Source: Bombyx mori
Taxonomy: Eukaryota; Arthropoda; Insecta; Lepidoptera; Bombycidae
DNA length: 64,000 nt
Reading direction: 5' to 3'
NCBI RefSeq assembly: GCF_030269925.1
Contig: NC_085123.1
Location: 9,052,001 to 9,116,000, forward strand
The translations under genes and the position numbers were made by a program. Shown piece by piece: positions 45,350 to 55,765 of this stretch (position 1 is the first letter of the stretch; the number at the start of each line of letters is the position of its first letter). The notes beneath the pieces were generated by a model. The model did not search any database and had not been told where the DNA came from. It saw only the letters and a list, made by a program, of their open reading frames with translations.

Positions 45350-45781
45350 TTGTAAAGTAAAGTACAATAAAGTACAATTGTAAGTACAAGTAAAATTGAC
45401 ATAAGTTAACATTTAAAATGTATAAATCTCACCTTCTATTTAGAGTAGCATCGACTGGAGTACACTTAACAGTATCGATATCGATTTAAGGCGTGATTCA
45501 CAAGTAAAGAAAGCTATAAAAAGTAGGAGTGGGTAATATCGGTTTTGCCGCGTATCGAATCGTATCTATATATTGAGGATCAATATCGGATATTGAATCT
45601 ATATATTTTCTGAATCTATATATTGATGGATGCTAGTAGATTTTCTCGATTCATGATATTTGAGATTTGAAACGATACGCTGATATAATATCGTAGTAGA
45701 TATAGATAGATTTAAGTCAACGTTATACGGTTGGTTTTCTGATATCAATTTATAATATGATCTTAAAGTAATAAAAAGAAC

Positions 45782-46159
45782 ATGAAAATAAAAATATCAA
45801 AAAAACTTTCCTTCATGCTTTTACCAGGCTTAGGACTGGCTACATTATTTTCAGTTTTTAGTATTTTGTGTCTTAATTTAAAATTACAAAATATACCAAA
45901 AGAGTGTAGATTTCAAAAGTTTAATACAAACACAAGAAATAAACTCAATTATTTGGATTCAACTAAAAATAGAAATATGTGTACTTTAGAAATTAAACAC
46001 AAAAAACTTTTAAGTATTTATAAACACTTGTCCAAAAATTGTAGTTCAAGGTCAAAGCGCGTGAAATTAAATTCAACGATGCAAATAGGCTATACTGCAT
46101 TCAAGTTAGGGTCGAAAGTTGAAACTTCTTTCCTTAATTGTATCCTGCTGATACGCTAA
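45782..46159 (+). CDS. 125-codon ORF inside hAT copy 1, function unknown
   Basis: Begins MKIKISKKLSFMLLPGLGLA, with a hydrophobic stretch from about residue 10 to 36 that could be a signal or membrane segment. It continues as a Lys/Asn/Ser-rich basic region with four to five Cys. I recognise no domain and no hAT transposase motif. The second hAT copy carries the same frame with one residue changed (Cys to Ser near residue 87). That mostly reflects the copies' near identity, not selection. It could be a chance frame in an AT-rich element. Confidence 0.2.
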   Translation: MKIKISKKLSFMLLPGLGLATLFSVFSILCLNLKLQNIPKECRFQKFNTNTRNKLNYLDSTKNRNMCTLEIKHKKLLSIYKHLSKNCSSRSKRVKLNSTMQIGYTAFKLGSKVETSFLNCILLIR

Positions 46160-46310
46160 GAATAATCTACAGACATATGGACTTAAATATAAGGTTTACA
46201 ATTGTATGGATAATGCCTGTTTCTGTTTCATTCATCACATGATATCCCTATCGTGCGCTCACTCACTCTGGCCGATTCGATACGAACCAAACGAATATTG
46301 CTGATATTAA

Positions 46311-46472
46311 CGAATCGGTACGATATGCCGATGCGCATCACATCGAGCAATATCGTGTATCGGCTGATATCGAAATATAGATTTCGATTCACGAATCGGT
46401 ACGATATGGCGATGCGCATCACATCGAGCAATATCGTGTATCGGCTGATATCGATATATAGATTTCGTGCGG
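46311..46472. repeat. 81-bp tandem duplication in hAT copy 1
   Basis: The unit starting cgaatcggtacgatatg at 46311 repeats at 46392, with two or three differences and a slightly different end. The second hAT copy has this segment only once. The unit holds gatgcgcatcacatcgagca and cgtgtatcggctgatatcga. Confidence 0.85.
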
Positions 46473-46548
46473 GGCGATATCGGATTCAACGATATTGCTG
46501 CGATATATAGATATTGAATCTATATACGATTTATATCACCCACTCCTA

Positions 46549-47124
46549 ATAAAAAGGACCTACTTACGAGATAACGGCCCAAAGATATTTGTATCGAACT
46601 GTTATCGAAAGATAAAAATTGGATTCGCTTTCGTAACTGCCGATGATAACTTATTCGAAAATACCCATTTTGGTTCAAATTTATGGTTGATTTAAATCGT
46701 TTATTCCGCAGAAGAACTTCTATGAGACGACCGGTTATGGTAATGGCGACGTTATATTCGAAACAAATATAGTAGTGTAAGGTTTGTTGTCAAATAATGT
46801 AACTTGTTAATGCTAAGATAATTTTCGGATTGTCAAATAGCAACACTGTTGGTGGGAGCAATTACAGTAGTGGGGACGTGGCATAATAAAAAAGGCGGTA
46901 ATCTGAAAAAAACGGGAAAGAAATCAGTGTATTCGGTAGTGAGCAGGTGTCTAAAGATTGTAAAAGTGGAGGTACAAATAAAGCAATACAGAATTGAGTA
47001 AACTACTGCACTCTGTGTATTATTTCCTGACTGTGGGAGTGGAGTTCTACATCAGGTACATACTTCGTTTGAATAATTTCAGACTTACTTATTTACGTTT
47101 CGGAGTTATAGTAGTTGTACGTAA
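46549..47124. other. Non-coding stretch between hAT and LTR elements
   Basis: No gene. ggcggtaatctga at 46891-46903 echoes the arm of the MITE at 15945 (ggcggcaatctga), perhaps a remnant. Confidence 0.4.
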
Positions 47125-47128
47125 TATA

Positions 47129-47580
47129 TATAAACGGATCCTCAGGGTGGCGGTGACAATTGAGACAATTTACATCCACACGAAATATTATATTCTCTTT
47201 AGTACACGTTACGGTGGGTAGAATACGAATGTAACAGAGATATGCTAACCGTCGGTATTTATACAATCATCTTGACCTATTTTAATACAAACTGAGTAGG
47301 TAATATTAAACATTGTTCATCTTAATTACTCTGCTGATTATTTACGTACAATTATTATTTAATAATATCGAATTATGTAACAAATAACATTAAGGCTTAT
47401 TGCGCCGGAAGCTGTCAAGCGGAAGGCGCCAATAAAATATTATAAGTATAAAGAAAATATGAATGAACTATTTACTTGATTATGAAATTACTAATTATAT
47501 TATAAGAATAATAAGTTCTATATATTTCCTAAGTTCGTAAATAATTTATTATGTGAGGCCGGAAGTGTTGCTCGATAACA
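47129..47580 (-). repeat. Long terminal repeat, 3' LTR
   Basis: Identical by eye to 50284-50735. On the minus strand it runs from tgttatcgagcaac to ctgaggatccgtttata. It includes ttggcgccttccgcttgac and an aataaa-type signal in an AT-rich part. Confidence 0.8.
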
Positions 47581-47710
47581 TTCGGCCATCCTGTGTATGC
47601 CGTGTCCCACGGCGATCAGCGCTGCTATTGGAGCCTGGTTTGTCGCTGGTGTATGGCACCTGAAATTGACATGTTTAAGCAGTAATTATATCTTGTATTA
47701 TCTAATTCAT

Positions 47711-49050
47711 ACGACACACCTTTTATTTATCTTAGATACACACACACCTTCTATTTATCATAGATCACACACCTTTTATTTGTTGTAAATCACACAGCTT
47801 TTATTTGTTGTAAATCACACAGCTTTTATTTGTTGTAAATCACACAGCTTTTATTTGTTGTACATCACACAGCTTTTATTTGTTGTACATCACACAGCTT
47901 TTATTTGTTGTACATCACACAGCTTTTATTTGTTGTACATCACACAGCTTTTATTTGTTGTATATCACACAGCTTTTATTTGTTGTACATCACACAGCTT
48001 TTATTTGTTGTACATCACACAGCTTTTATTTGTTGTACATCACACAGCTTTTATTTGTTGTACATCACACAGCTTTTATTTGTTGTACATCACACAGCTT
48101 TTATTTGTTGTACATCACACAGCTTTTATTTGTTGTACATCACACAGCTTTTATTTGTTGTACATCACACAGCTTTTATTTGTTGTACATCACACAGCTT
48201 TTATTTGTTGTACATCACACAGCTTTTATTTGTTGTACATCACACAGCTTTTATTTGTTGTACATCACACAGCTTTTATTTGTTGTACATCACACAGCTT
48301 TTATTTGTTGTACATCACACAGCTTTTATTTGTTGTACATCACACAGCTTTTATTTGTTGTACATCACACAGCTTTTATTTGTTGTACATCACACAGCTT
48401 TTATTTGTTGTACATCACACAGCTTTTATTTGTTGTACATCACACAGCTTTTATTTGTTGTACATCACACAGCTTTTATTTGTTGTACATCACACAGCTT
48501 TTATTTGTTGTACATCACACAGCTTTTATTTGTTGTACATCACACAGCTTTTATTTGTTGTACATCACACAGCTTTTATTTGTTGTACATCACACAGCTT
48601 TTATTTGTTGTACATCACACAGCTTTTATTTGTTGTACATCACACAGCTTTTATTTGTTGTACATCACACAGCTTTTATTTGTTGTACATCACACAGCTT
48701 TTATTTGTTGTACATCACACAGCTTTTATTTGTTGTACATCACACAGCTTTTATTTGTTGTACATCACACAGCTTTTATTTGTTGTACATCACACAGCTT
48801 TTATTTGTTGTACATCACACAGCTTTTATTTGTTGTACATCACACAGCTTTTATTTGTTGTACATCACACAGCTTTTATTTGTTGTACATCACACAGCTT
48901 TTATTTGTTGTATATAACAGCTTTTATTTGTTGTATATAACACAGCTTTTATTTTTTGTATATAACACAGCTTTTATTTTTTGTACATCACACAGCTTTT
49001 ATTTTTTGTATATAACACAGCTTTTATTTTTTGTAAATCACAGCTTTTAT
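47711..49050. repeat. 25-bp minisatellite, ~53 units
   Basis: Unit tttatttgttgta + catcacacagct. About 42 units between 47858 and 48913 are essentially identical, with one tatatcac variant at about 47957. Units at both edges are diverged (…taaatcac, tcatagatc on the left; tatataacac and ttttttgta on the right), the pattern left by unequal exchange or slippage. Because 25 is not a multiple of 3, all three plus frames stay open and give the same 25-residue cycle; the resulting 345-383-codon frames are artefacts. Confidence 0.97.
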
Positions 49051-49856
49051 TGTTAACTGATGCAGCCTCTATCCTGAAATAGTTTAATTTTGTTTTATCA
49101 GATACTTGCAATTCTGAGTCAGTAGACTCATTTTTATTAGTAATAATTTCCACGCGTGCTTATTAATCAATTATGTTTCCATTCAATGATTTTGTCTCAG
49201 ATATTAATTATTTTTAAAAAGCAATCTTTCGACCTTACAAGTCCACCCAAAAGTACATAGGACATGCAGCCCAGCTCAAAATATACAGAATTCATAAGAA
49301 ATGTTTCATTAGTGTTAATATTGAGATAAACTTGTACCAAAGCAGCACTTTACTGTGATATTATACAGCTGTGTCCTAAATACATCGGACAAGTCTGTCT
49401 GTTATTTTATTTCACTAAGAGTACTATTAAAAGTTTCACTACTACCCACGAATTTAACAATTTTGTGGTATTGATATTAATCATTGATTCTCCGATTATT
49501 AAATCTATATCAGCGATGTCGTAATTCGTTATTTCCACAAAGCCACAATAATGTTGTCTATATGAACATTCACGGGGATGTTCCTAAAGAGGTCGACGAG
49601 TATGAGCCTCCAAAACCTCTCATTGTAACCACGGAAGACAATCTTTAATTTTTTAACTTATCAGCATATGCCACACAGAATATTTAATTTGCTGCCCATG
49701 TCTATGTATGCAATGAGACTAGAGCCATTAATTAACACTATTTTTTTTTTGCAAATCTATGCATACGCTGTATGTTGTAAATAAGATATTACTCACTTTT
49801 GGGTGTGAAGAGCTGGCCGCATACCATCAGCTGACCGACGTGTGTCCCGGGCGATG
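49051..49856. other. Internal non-coding part of the LTR element
   Basis: AT-rich, with no pol motifs on either strand. A minus-strand frame starting at 50251 runs to 49793 in a different phase from gag and is a shadow. Confidence 0.45.
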
Positions 49857-50267
49857 TCACACCTCGCAGCGCGGCTCTTTGCAGTTCTTTGTTTCATGAC
49901 CTTCTCTTCGGCAGGCGTAACATTTCTTTGGTTGAAAGTCGGTCCATCTTGCAACTGGAGCAACAGCACCTTCTCTTCTCCATGTGGTAGCCATTCGCGG
50001 ATGTGTAGTATAGTTGCGGTGGTGTATCGCACAATCCCTAGCCGACCCACGAAGACATATCTGCATGATGAACTGGCAGTCTTTGTTGCCCCATCCATAT
50101 ACGTGATCCAACTGGTCGATCTTGTGCAGCCATCCCTAGACGTTGTTAGATTTTTCATCCGGCCGGAACGTAGGAATAACCTCCGCATCGGTTTGGGTGA
50201 CACGTCGCATTTTGTATCGCCTGTGTTTCTCAGCGGTCTCAAATCCGTCAATGCATGGGCCTGGCAT
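49857..50267 (-). pseudogene. Broken gag of an LTR retroelement (CCHC zinc knuckle)
   Basis: From the ATG at 50267 the frame reads through an N-terminal stretch (IPTFRPDEKSNNV). It meets an in-frame TAG at codon 44, then continues GWLHKIDQLDHVYGWGNKD and CQFIMQICLRGSARD. The order 'P-F-P---V--W--KI-Q----YGW ... L-G-A+' is the start of capsid-like gag in Ty3/gypsy-type elements. The C-terminal half has CYACRREGHETKNC, a perfect CX2CX4HX4C nucleocapsid zinc knuckle, and stops at 49857. At about 137 codons it is much shorter than a full gag (several hundred), so the middle of the capsid is deleted. It starts 17 bases inside the 5' LTR boundary. It is non-functional as it stands. Confidence 0.7.
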
Positions 50268-50283
50268 AATCCCGCTTCTGAAG

Positions 50284-50735
50284 TATAAACGGATCCTCAG
50301 GGTGGCGGTGACAATTGAGACAATTTACATCCACACGAAATATTATATTCTCTTTAGTACACGTTACGGTGGGTAGAATACGAATGTAACAGAGATATGC
50401 TAACCGTCGGTATTTATACAATCATCTTGACCTATTTTAATACAAACTGAGTAGGTAATATTAAACATTGTTCATCTTAATTACTCTGCTGATTATTTAC
50501 GTACAATTATTATTTAATAATATCGAATTATGTAACAAATAACATTAAGGCTTATTGCGCCGGAAGCTGTCAAGCGGAAGGCGCCAATAAAATATTATAA
50601 GTATAAAGAAAATATGAATGAACTATTTACTTGATTATGAAATTACTAATTATATTATAAGAATAATAAGTTCTATATATTTCCTAAGTTCGTAAATAAT
50701 TTATTATGTGAGGCCGGAAGTGTTGCTCGATAACA
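50284..50735 (-). repeat. Long terminal repeat, 5' LTR
   Basis: Same 452 bases as 47129-47580. On the minus strand it precedes gag, so it would act as the promoter LTR. Flanked on its outer side by tata (50736-50739). Confidence 0.8.
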
Positions 50736-50739
50736 TATA

Positions 50740-51993
50740 CTTTGTGAAGGTAATAACCAAATTTGATCCCAAAGAATTCCAAGGAACTTCAAACAAATTT
50801 CGTTGTATGGTTGATCCGTTGGGAAATATGAATTTGATTGATAGTAATATTGATTAATTGATTGAAAACGGCGAAATAAAATCATATTTTTTTTACTATT
50901 GCAGAGTTAAATAATTGTTTTTCATTATCGTTATGCCACTAAAGTATTTCCGACCAGGTGAACGAATTGACGTTGAGATCATCGTTGATGTATAAATATT
51001 TCTGGAATGTTCTACGTGATATAATTAATAGAGCCACCAGTAGTTAAGCCAAATAAGACTAGAAATATATTAGGGAATATCAAAATTAATCTCAAATCAT
51101 CTTTAATAACTTAAGATTATTTTTCGATCAGCGTCTATGTCAATGACAGAACAATGTTTGAATTTTGCTCCATACTGCACATTGGGTGAGTGCCCAGTAT
51201 TGTCGACCTGTGTCTTCTAGTGATAATTTATAACATTTATTAATTTTGTTGAATCGTACATTTAATTTCAAAAGAGCATGATCTTCTGTCAGATTTTTCT
51301 CAGAGGTGAAAACGTAGTTCAAATAGTGGCCAAAATCTTGACGGCTTTAAGGCGCTCGAAAAAACCTTTTATCTCCTTTTCGTGGACCCTAAAAATTAAT
51401 CGTCAAATAACAATTTTACTAAGAATAATCCTATTTAGAGTAAAGTCAATTTAAAAAGCTAGTGTACAGTGGAGTACAGAAAAGAAATCCAAGTGTAGAG
51501 CGTGCTTGTTTAACACTCGTTGTCATGAAAATTTTAGGAATCGAACATCGTTTTATGTTTAAAAATTTTATACATTTTGCAAACAAAGCATTTTCATATG
51601 AATGTTAACAAGCACGAGACCAGAATAATGTATACATGAAAATTTCAAACTTCGCTCACTTTTCGTTCTTATCCCAAATATTATTCGTGAATAAATCAAT
51701 TCACTGTTCCGAGAAACACACAAGAAATTTTAACGTAAACTGTAATACTTCGACAGCGCTTACTTCAAAATAAATTTGATTACTAGATAAAATAATTAAA
51801 ATAACCTCCTCTTTCTCCTTCTTTTGATTTTAGATTAGATTTGAGATAAAGAAATTAAAGGCTACTACTTTAGCTACTCACTTATTTAAATATCTGTTGA
51901 TGACGATATTTGTCTTTTGCTCTCTACTCTCTACACATACTAATATTTCAAATAAGTGATTATAAACTAGGCGCCTAATATATCTGTCCCATC
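50740..51993. other. Non-coding stretch, nothing recognised
   Basis: No gene or known element; frames of 60-70 codons only. Confidence 0.45.
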
Positions 51994-52198
51994 TTTTTTT
52001 TTTTATTGCTTAGATGGGTGGATGAGCTCACAGCCCACCTGGTGTTAAGTAGTTACTGGAGCCCATAGACATCTACAACGCAAATGCGCCACCCATCTTG
52101 AGACATACGTAACTGAAACACATCACTCCTTCACGGCAGAAATAGGCAGGGCGGTGATTACCTACCCGTGCGGGCTCACAAGAGGTCCTACCACCAGT
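51994..52198 (-). mobile_element. Bm1 SINE with ~45-base internal deletion
   Basis: An 11-T tract and a good 3' half to cttgagacatacg, then a jump to taactgaaacacatcactcc. This loses the usual ggtctcagtatagttacaac...cccttcaaacc part. It ends aagaggtcctaccaccagt. Confidence 0.9.
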
Positions 52199-54348
52199 AA
52201 AAAATTTTTTCTTTATTTTTCTCCTTTTTTTCAAAAACTAGAGCTCATTTGTACATAAGTAACTTGTTGCATTACTACTGATTAACAATAAATTAACACT
52301 TAAACATACAGTACAGTCACCATTCCTATTCGAGTTACAGATTACGTTCAATGGAGAACAAAAACACTCACTACTTGTGTTGCTAATTTTCGATATGCCC
52401 CTCTCTATAGACTACGACATTATTTTAGAAGACTACAAAACTAGATATTTTTATTGCCCAGTTGTAAAATGAATTAATTTATATGCGCGTGGAAGTTTCC
52501 AATATATTTCTCCCGCAAACGTCCTTTGTAAACTGACTAACTTAACTATGGGCTTGCCTCAGTGGATCTTTCTTTACTACTCTTCTCAATCTTTATAAAT
52601 TCTGTCAACAGAGTAATGGCTCATACCCAGCGTCATTACGCTGTTGATTCACAGATATGTCATAGAAAATTTCTCTAATTCAGACTTATTCAAGCAATTA
52701 TTGGCTACACTGGTAGGACCTGTTATCTTGTAATCACTAAAGCGTTACTAAACAAACCTGAGCGCTTAGAAATTTTGAACAGTTGCTTTAGATCTGTTTT
52801 AAGATCGTGCTTGATCATGTCTCGTGTTATCGGAAAGAACTTGTAAGTGTACGACGAACCTTTAATTACGTTTTTACTTATCGGTATACTTGTCCTTAAA
52901 AACATGGAAGTTTAATGGCTGCTATTTAATATCTTTCATGGTCATTTTATATCTAGCCACTTACGTAATTATTTCTCTTATCCATCGATTATTTCCTATA
53001 GTACATATCCGCAAATTGATGAAGTTTCTTAAGCACATAATAGTTGTTACTCACACTCCTTCACTGTTCACATTGTTACGATTATATTCTATACCGTCTT
53101 CCTATAAAACTTGCTTTTCTTCTTTGCTCAGTACAAACAGTGATCACATTTTTTTCTTAAGCATCAATTTCATAATGCTCTTTTTTTCCACACCTTTAGA
53201 GTTTATTTTCAAACGATGAAAGCGAAGTGTGTATTTGATAACGACTATTATTATCACATAAATGTAAATAATAAATTTTAAGTCTAATAAATTGAATAAA
53301 AATTATTAGTTTCATTTGTCAACAATTCTCAGAAATCTTATGTCTATGGCGCTAATTAACTATCCGCTCTAATACCATTGATCTAGCAGTGCATTAAGTG
53401 CCGCTCGTCTTCAACGCTTGCATTGAATCTACTGTGATTGCAAAGAGCTGCGTCAGCCAAGATTTACCAATTAAGTGAATCGGGAGCGGAACCGCCCGCC
53501 CACTCAGCGAACTGCGAGCGCAGTTGAGCGCACCACCCGACTAGACCTACATATGAATACGTACTAATGTCGAGAGCCACCGAATACCCCACAAGAGCTG
53601 TGCTAACGTACGCAAATAAAACCCTAAAACGATTCCTCTATGGCTGTTCGTGAATAACTTCCAGTCAATAAGAGTTCGAAACCTGAAAAACCCCGCTGGT
53701 ATGTCCTTTAGTTAACCCAAAAAATACGTAGATAAAACTGGAACAACTATGTCGGATACCGTTATGATACGAAATTTACTTTGCGAAAAATCCTCCAAAA
53801 ACTTTAACACAACACGGATTTTTTCTCATAATACTATTAAATACAATTAGGGCTTTTGCAACGTAAAAGAGTATAAGTTAGGACTCGAAATTTTCATAAA
53901 AGTACTTATCAAGGCAAAAAAGTAATTCAATTCTAACGAGGTCGGCATGGAATACGCCAATAATAATGTCGACCGAACTTTCGAACCGGGCGGCACCCTT
54001 AGAGTGTTTGCAAAATAATGAGATTAAAGAAAGTATTTCTTTTAAAGTTATTATATACTATATACATATTACGAGCAAAAAACCCTGTACTCGATGTATA
54101 AAAAATAGGGGTGGGAACGTGGTACAGGTAAATTAAACAACAAAAATAAATATACATCACGTTTGAATGTGATTCTTTTCGCTCCCTGAGAACGAACACC
54201 TATCTTGGGAATAACATCCCTGTATGGAGCAGGGCTTTTATAGGAACGACGAGGAAATGAAGTCGAGAAATAATTGCTTTTGATCTTTTTATTTTTTTAT
54301 GTTGAATAAAATCTGTGTTCAATTTTTGACGTGACAACGTCTTATAAT
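52199..54348. other. Non-coding stretch with a CpG-richer patch
   Basis: No recognised gene; the 109-codon frame at 52890-53219 is Leu/Phe/Ser-rich without domains. Bases 53395-53560 are noticeably GC-richer (gagcggaaccgcccgcccac, aactgcgagcgcagtt) and could be regulatory or exonic host sequence. Confidence 0.4.
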
Positions 54349-54563
54349 TAGATGGAGCCGGCTGCACGCACGAAAAAACATGACTCATGCGGCGTCACCT
54401 CGCTCTGAGGCGTTCCATTTAAGGCTTGAAGTGCAACCGAGAGCGCGCAACGAGCGATAAAGAGGCACAATCGGCCTCTGCGTTCGGCAGCGTTTGACAT
54501 CTGTTTCTCTCCTACTTGAGTGAGCGATGCATCCGCGTGGACAGCTGCTATACAATAATACAT
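54349..54563. other. CpG-rich patch upstream of candidate first exon
   Basis: Markedly GC/CpG-rich for this window (gcggcgtcacctcgctctga, gagagcgcgcaacgagcg, cgttcggcagcgtttgacat) and free of recognised repeats. A possible promoter region for the putative exon that follows; a 71-codon minus frame here has no domains. Confidence 0.3.
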
Positions 54564-54589
54564 TTACATGTTTTTGTCAAGTAAGAAGT

Positions 54590-54594
54590 TCAGT
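54590..54594 (+). promoter_or_regulatory. Possible arthropod initiator (TCAGT)
   Basis: tcagtg occurs just after the CpG-rich patch and 61 bases before an ATG. TCAGT is the common arthropod transcription initiator. A tatac word lies about 41 bases upstream, too far for a standard TATA box. Confidence 0.25.
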
Positions 54595-54650
54595 GAAGAG
54601 TGAATGTGGTGTCAATTGTTTATAGCAACGATAATTGCGATAATTGAAAA

Positions 54651-54705
54651 ATGAAACCGTTCCATCTGTATTTTCTTATGACATTGCCACGTTCAACTAT
54701 CGTCA
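54651..54705 (+). CDS. Possible first coding exon of an unidentified host gene
   Basis: ATG in good context (aaaaatgaaa, A at -3) opens MKPFHLYFLMTLPRSTIV. It then meets a donor-like site, gtca|gtaagc, after 18 codons plus one base. The peptide is basic then hydrophobic, like the start of a signal peptide. If unspliced, the frame closes after 29 codons. Upstream lie a TCAGT initiator-like site and a CpG-rich patch, and no repeat covers the interval. This is signal-level evidence only: no downstream exon is identifiable in the window and I cannot name a gene. Confidence 0.25.
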
Positions 54706-55366
54706 GTAAGCCGACTTTACGGATAACCGATTTTTAACTCACAAGCTGTCACGTGTACATGATGATTCACGCAACTTGGGCCATCAAATTTCCAAGTTTC
54801 CGTATACCTACACCAAGACGAATCTAATTTTGCTTAGACGTAAACAAAATAGATTATCTTTCGCTGACATAAACTCGTCTGTCGACATCAAAAATTAATT
54901 AAAACTCGATGCTAATTCGAGTAAGGCAGTGACAAATAACTCGACAACTTCCCGAATGTATTCGGCGTGACTCTCTTCGATACTAGACAGCAATTAATGT
55001 GCGGAGAAGATGAAATACTTCTGCGAGACAAACTTTAACGATTTATTTAGCTGAACTTAACATTTACTTACAAATAAACTTTTTAATCCGTTACATGTAC
55101 ATACATATAAACATACATACACCATTCCCGAAGCCAAGCCGTTTGATGATTTGTATAGATAAGTGCAAATAACTTGTCGTTTAGAAAAAAAATTTATTGA
55201 ACGTGCAATACAAAGTGAGGGTAGTGGCCAGCGTTGCTCGAGGCCGTTGACATTGTTATTGTGTTTCATTGCATGTATAAAACATTTGAGTATTAGAAAG
55301 AAAAACGTGTCATCTTTCACGAGACAAACTTGAATTAGTTCTTTCGTTTTCGGTAACAGGCCCTTA
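54706..55366. other. Non-coding stretch, nothing recognised
   Basis: If the first exon is real this is the start of its intron. No repeat family seen. Confidence 0.4.
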
Positions 55367-55765
55367 TCTATACATATAAATAAATATGGAGTGTCTGTTT
55401 GTAATATTGAAATAACCGCTTGTGACTACGTGCATATGAATATATATATACGGTACATACAACAAAATAACATTTTTTATATTTTTGTCGGTCTGTCTGT
55501 CTGTCTGTCTGTTTGTTCCAGCTAATCTCTGGAACGGCTGAACCGATTTTGACGAGACTTTCACTGATAGATAGCTGATGATATAAGGAGTAACTTAGGC
55601 TACTTTTTTTAGACTAGCTTCGCCCCGCGGCGTCACCCGCAGTTATTGTCGTACAACATCCGCCATGACTTGCCTATCAATAATAAAATTTAATGTTTCC
55701 GAAACGAAGCGATACTCAATAATAAAATTTAATGTTTCCGAAGCGAAGCGAGGATGGGTCGCTAG
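55367..55765 (+). mobile_element. Helitron-like element (family 6) with 39-bp duplication
   Basis: tctatacatataaataaata, ttgaaataaccgcttgtgac, a (gtct)n tract at 55493-55511, acggctgaaccgattttgac, actagcttcgccccgcggcg. It ends gaggatgggtcgctag followed by T. Near the 3' end a 39-base unit (tcaataataaaatttaatgt...) is present twice (55677 and 55716). The sister copy at 63084 has it once. Confidence 0.7.

Larger units (their letters stand above)
45524..46548 (+). mobile_element. hAT-type non-autonomous element, copy 1
   Basis: Starts taggagtgggtaatatcgg and ends ...atatcacccactccta, so the terminal 11 bases are perfect inverted repeats (taggagtgggt). An identical 8-bp duplication, ataaaaag, lies on both sides (45516-45523 and 46549-46556). 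The 8-bp duplication and YAGNG-TGGG-type ends are the hallmark of the hAT superfamily. The subterminal regions are dense in atcg/gatat/tatata words. It contains an 81-bp tandem duplication and a 125-codon frame but no recognisable transposase. Confidence 0.85.
47129..50735 (-). mobile_element. Compact non-autonomous LTR retroelement
   Basis: Two direct repeats of 452 bp (47129-47580 and 50284-50735) look identical by eye and are flanked by tata on both sides (47125-47128 and 50736-50739), a candidate 4-bp target duplication. On the minus strand the LTR starts tgttatcgagcaacacttcc. The order on that strand is LTR, a broken gag, non-coding DNA, a 25-bp minisatellite array, then LTR. There is no protease, reverse transcriptase or integrase, so any movement depended on another element. 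The gag type suggests the Ty3/gypsy group. I found no clear primer-binding site or polypurine tract. The (nearly) identical LTRs indicate a recent insertion. Confidence 0.75.

Noticed and set aside
46250..46510. Plus- and minus-strand frames with repeated NRYDM(A/P)MRITSSNIVYRL peptides
   Set aside because: Produced by the 81-bp tandem duplication in the hAT element (a multiple of three), not a repeat protein.
47855..49056. Three overlapping plus-strand open frames of 345-383 codons encoding a repeated MLYITQLLFVVHH-type peptide
   Set aside because: They are the three frames of a 25-bp tandem repeat that happens to lack stops; identical peptide cycles in every frame show there is no coding constraint.
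49793..50251. 152-codon minus-strand frame and 148-codon plus-strand frame over the gag region
   Set aside because: The zinc knuckle and gag-like motifs lie in a different minus-strand frame (49857-50267); these are shadows of it.
47129..50735. Simple segmental duplication as explanation for the two 452-bp repeats
   Set aside because: The gag remnant placed just inside one repeat, a TG start on the minus strand and tata on both outer sides fit an LTR element better.
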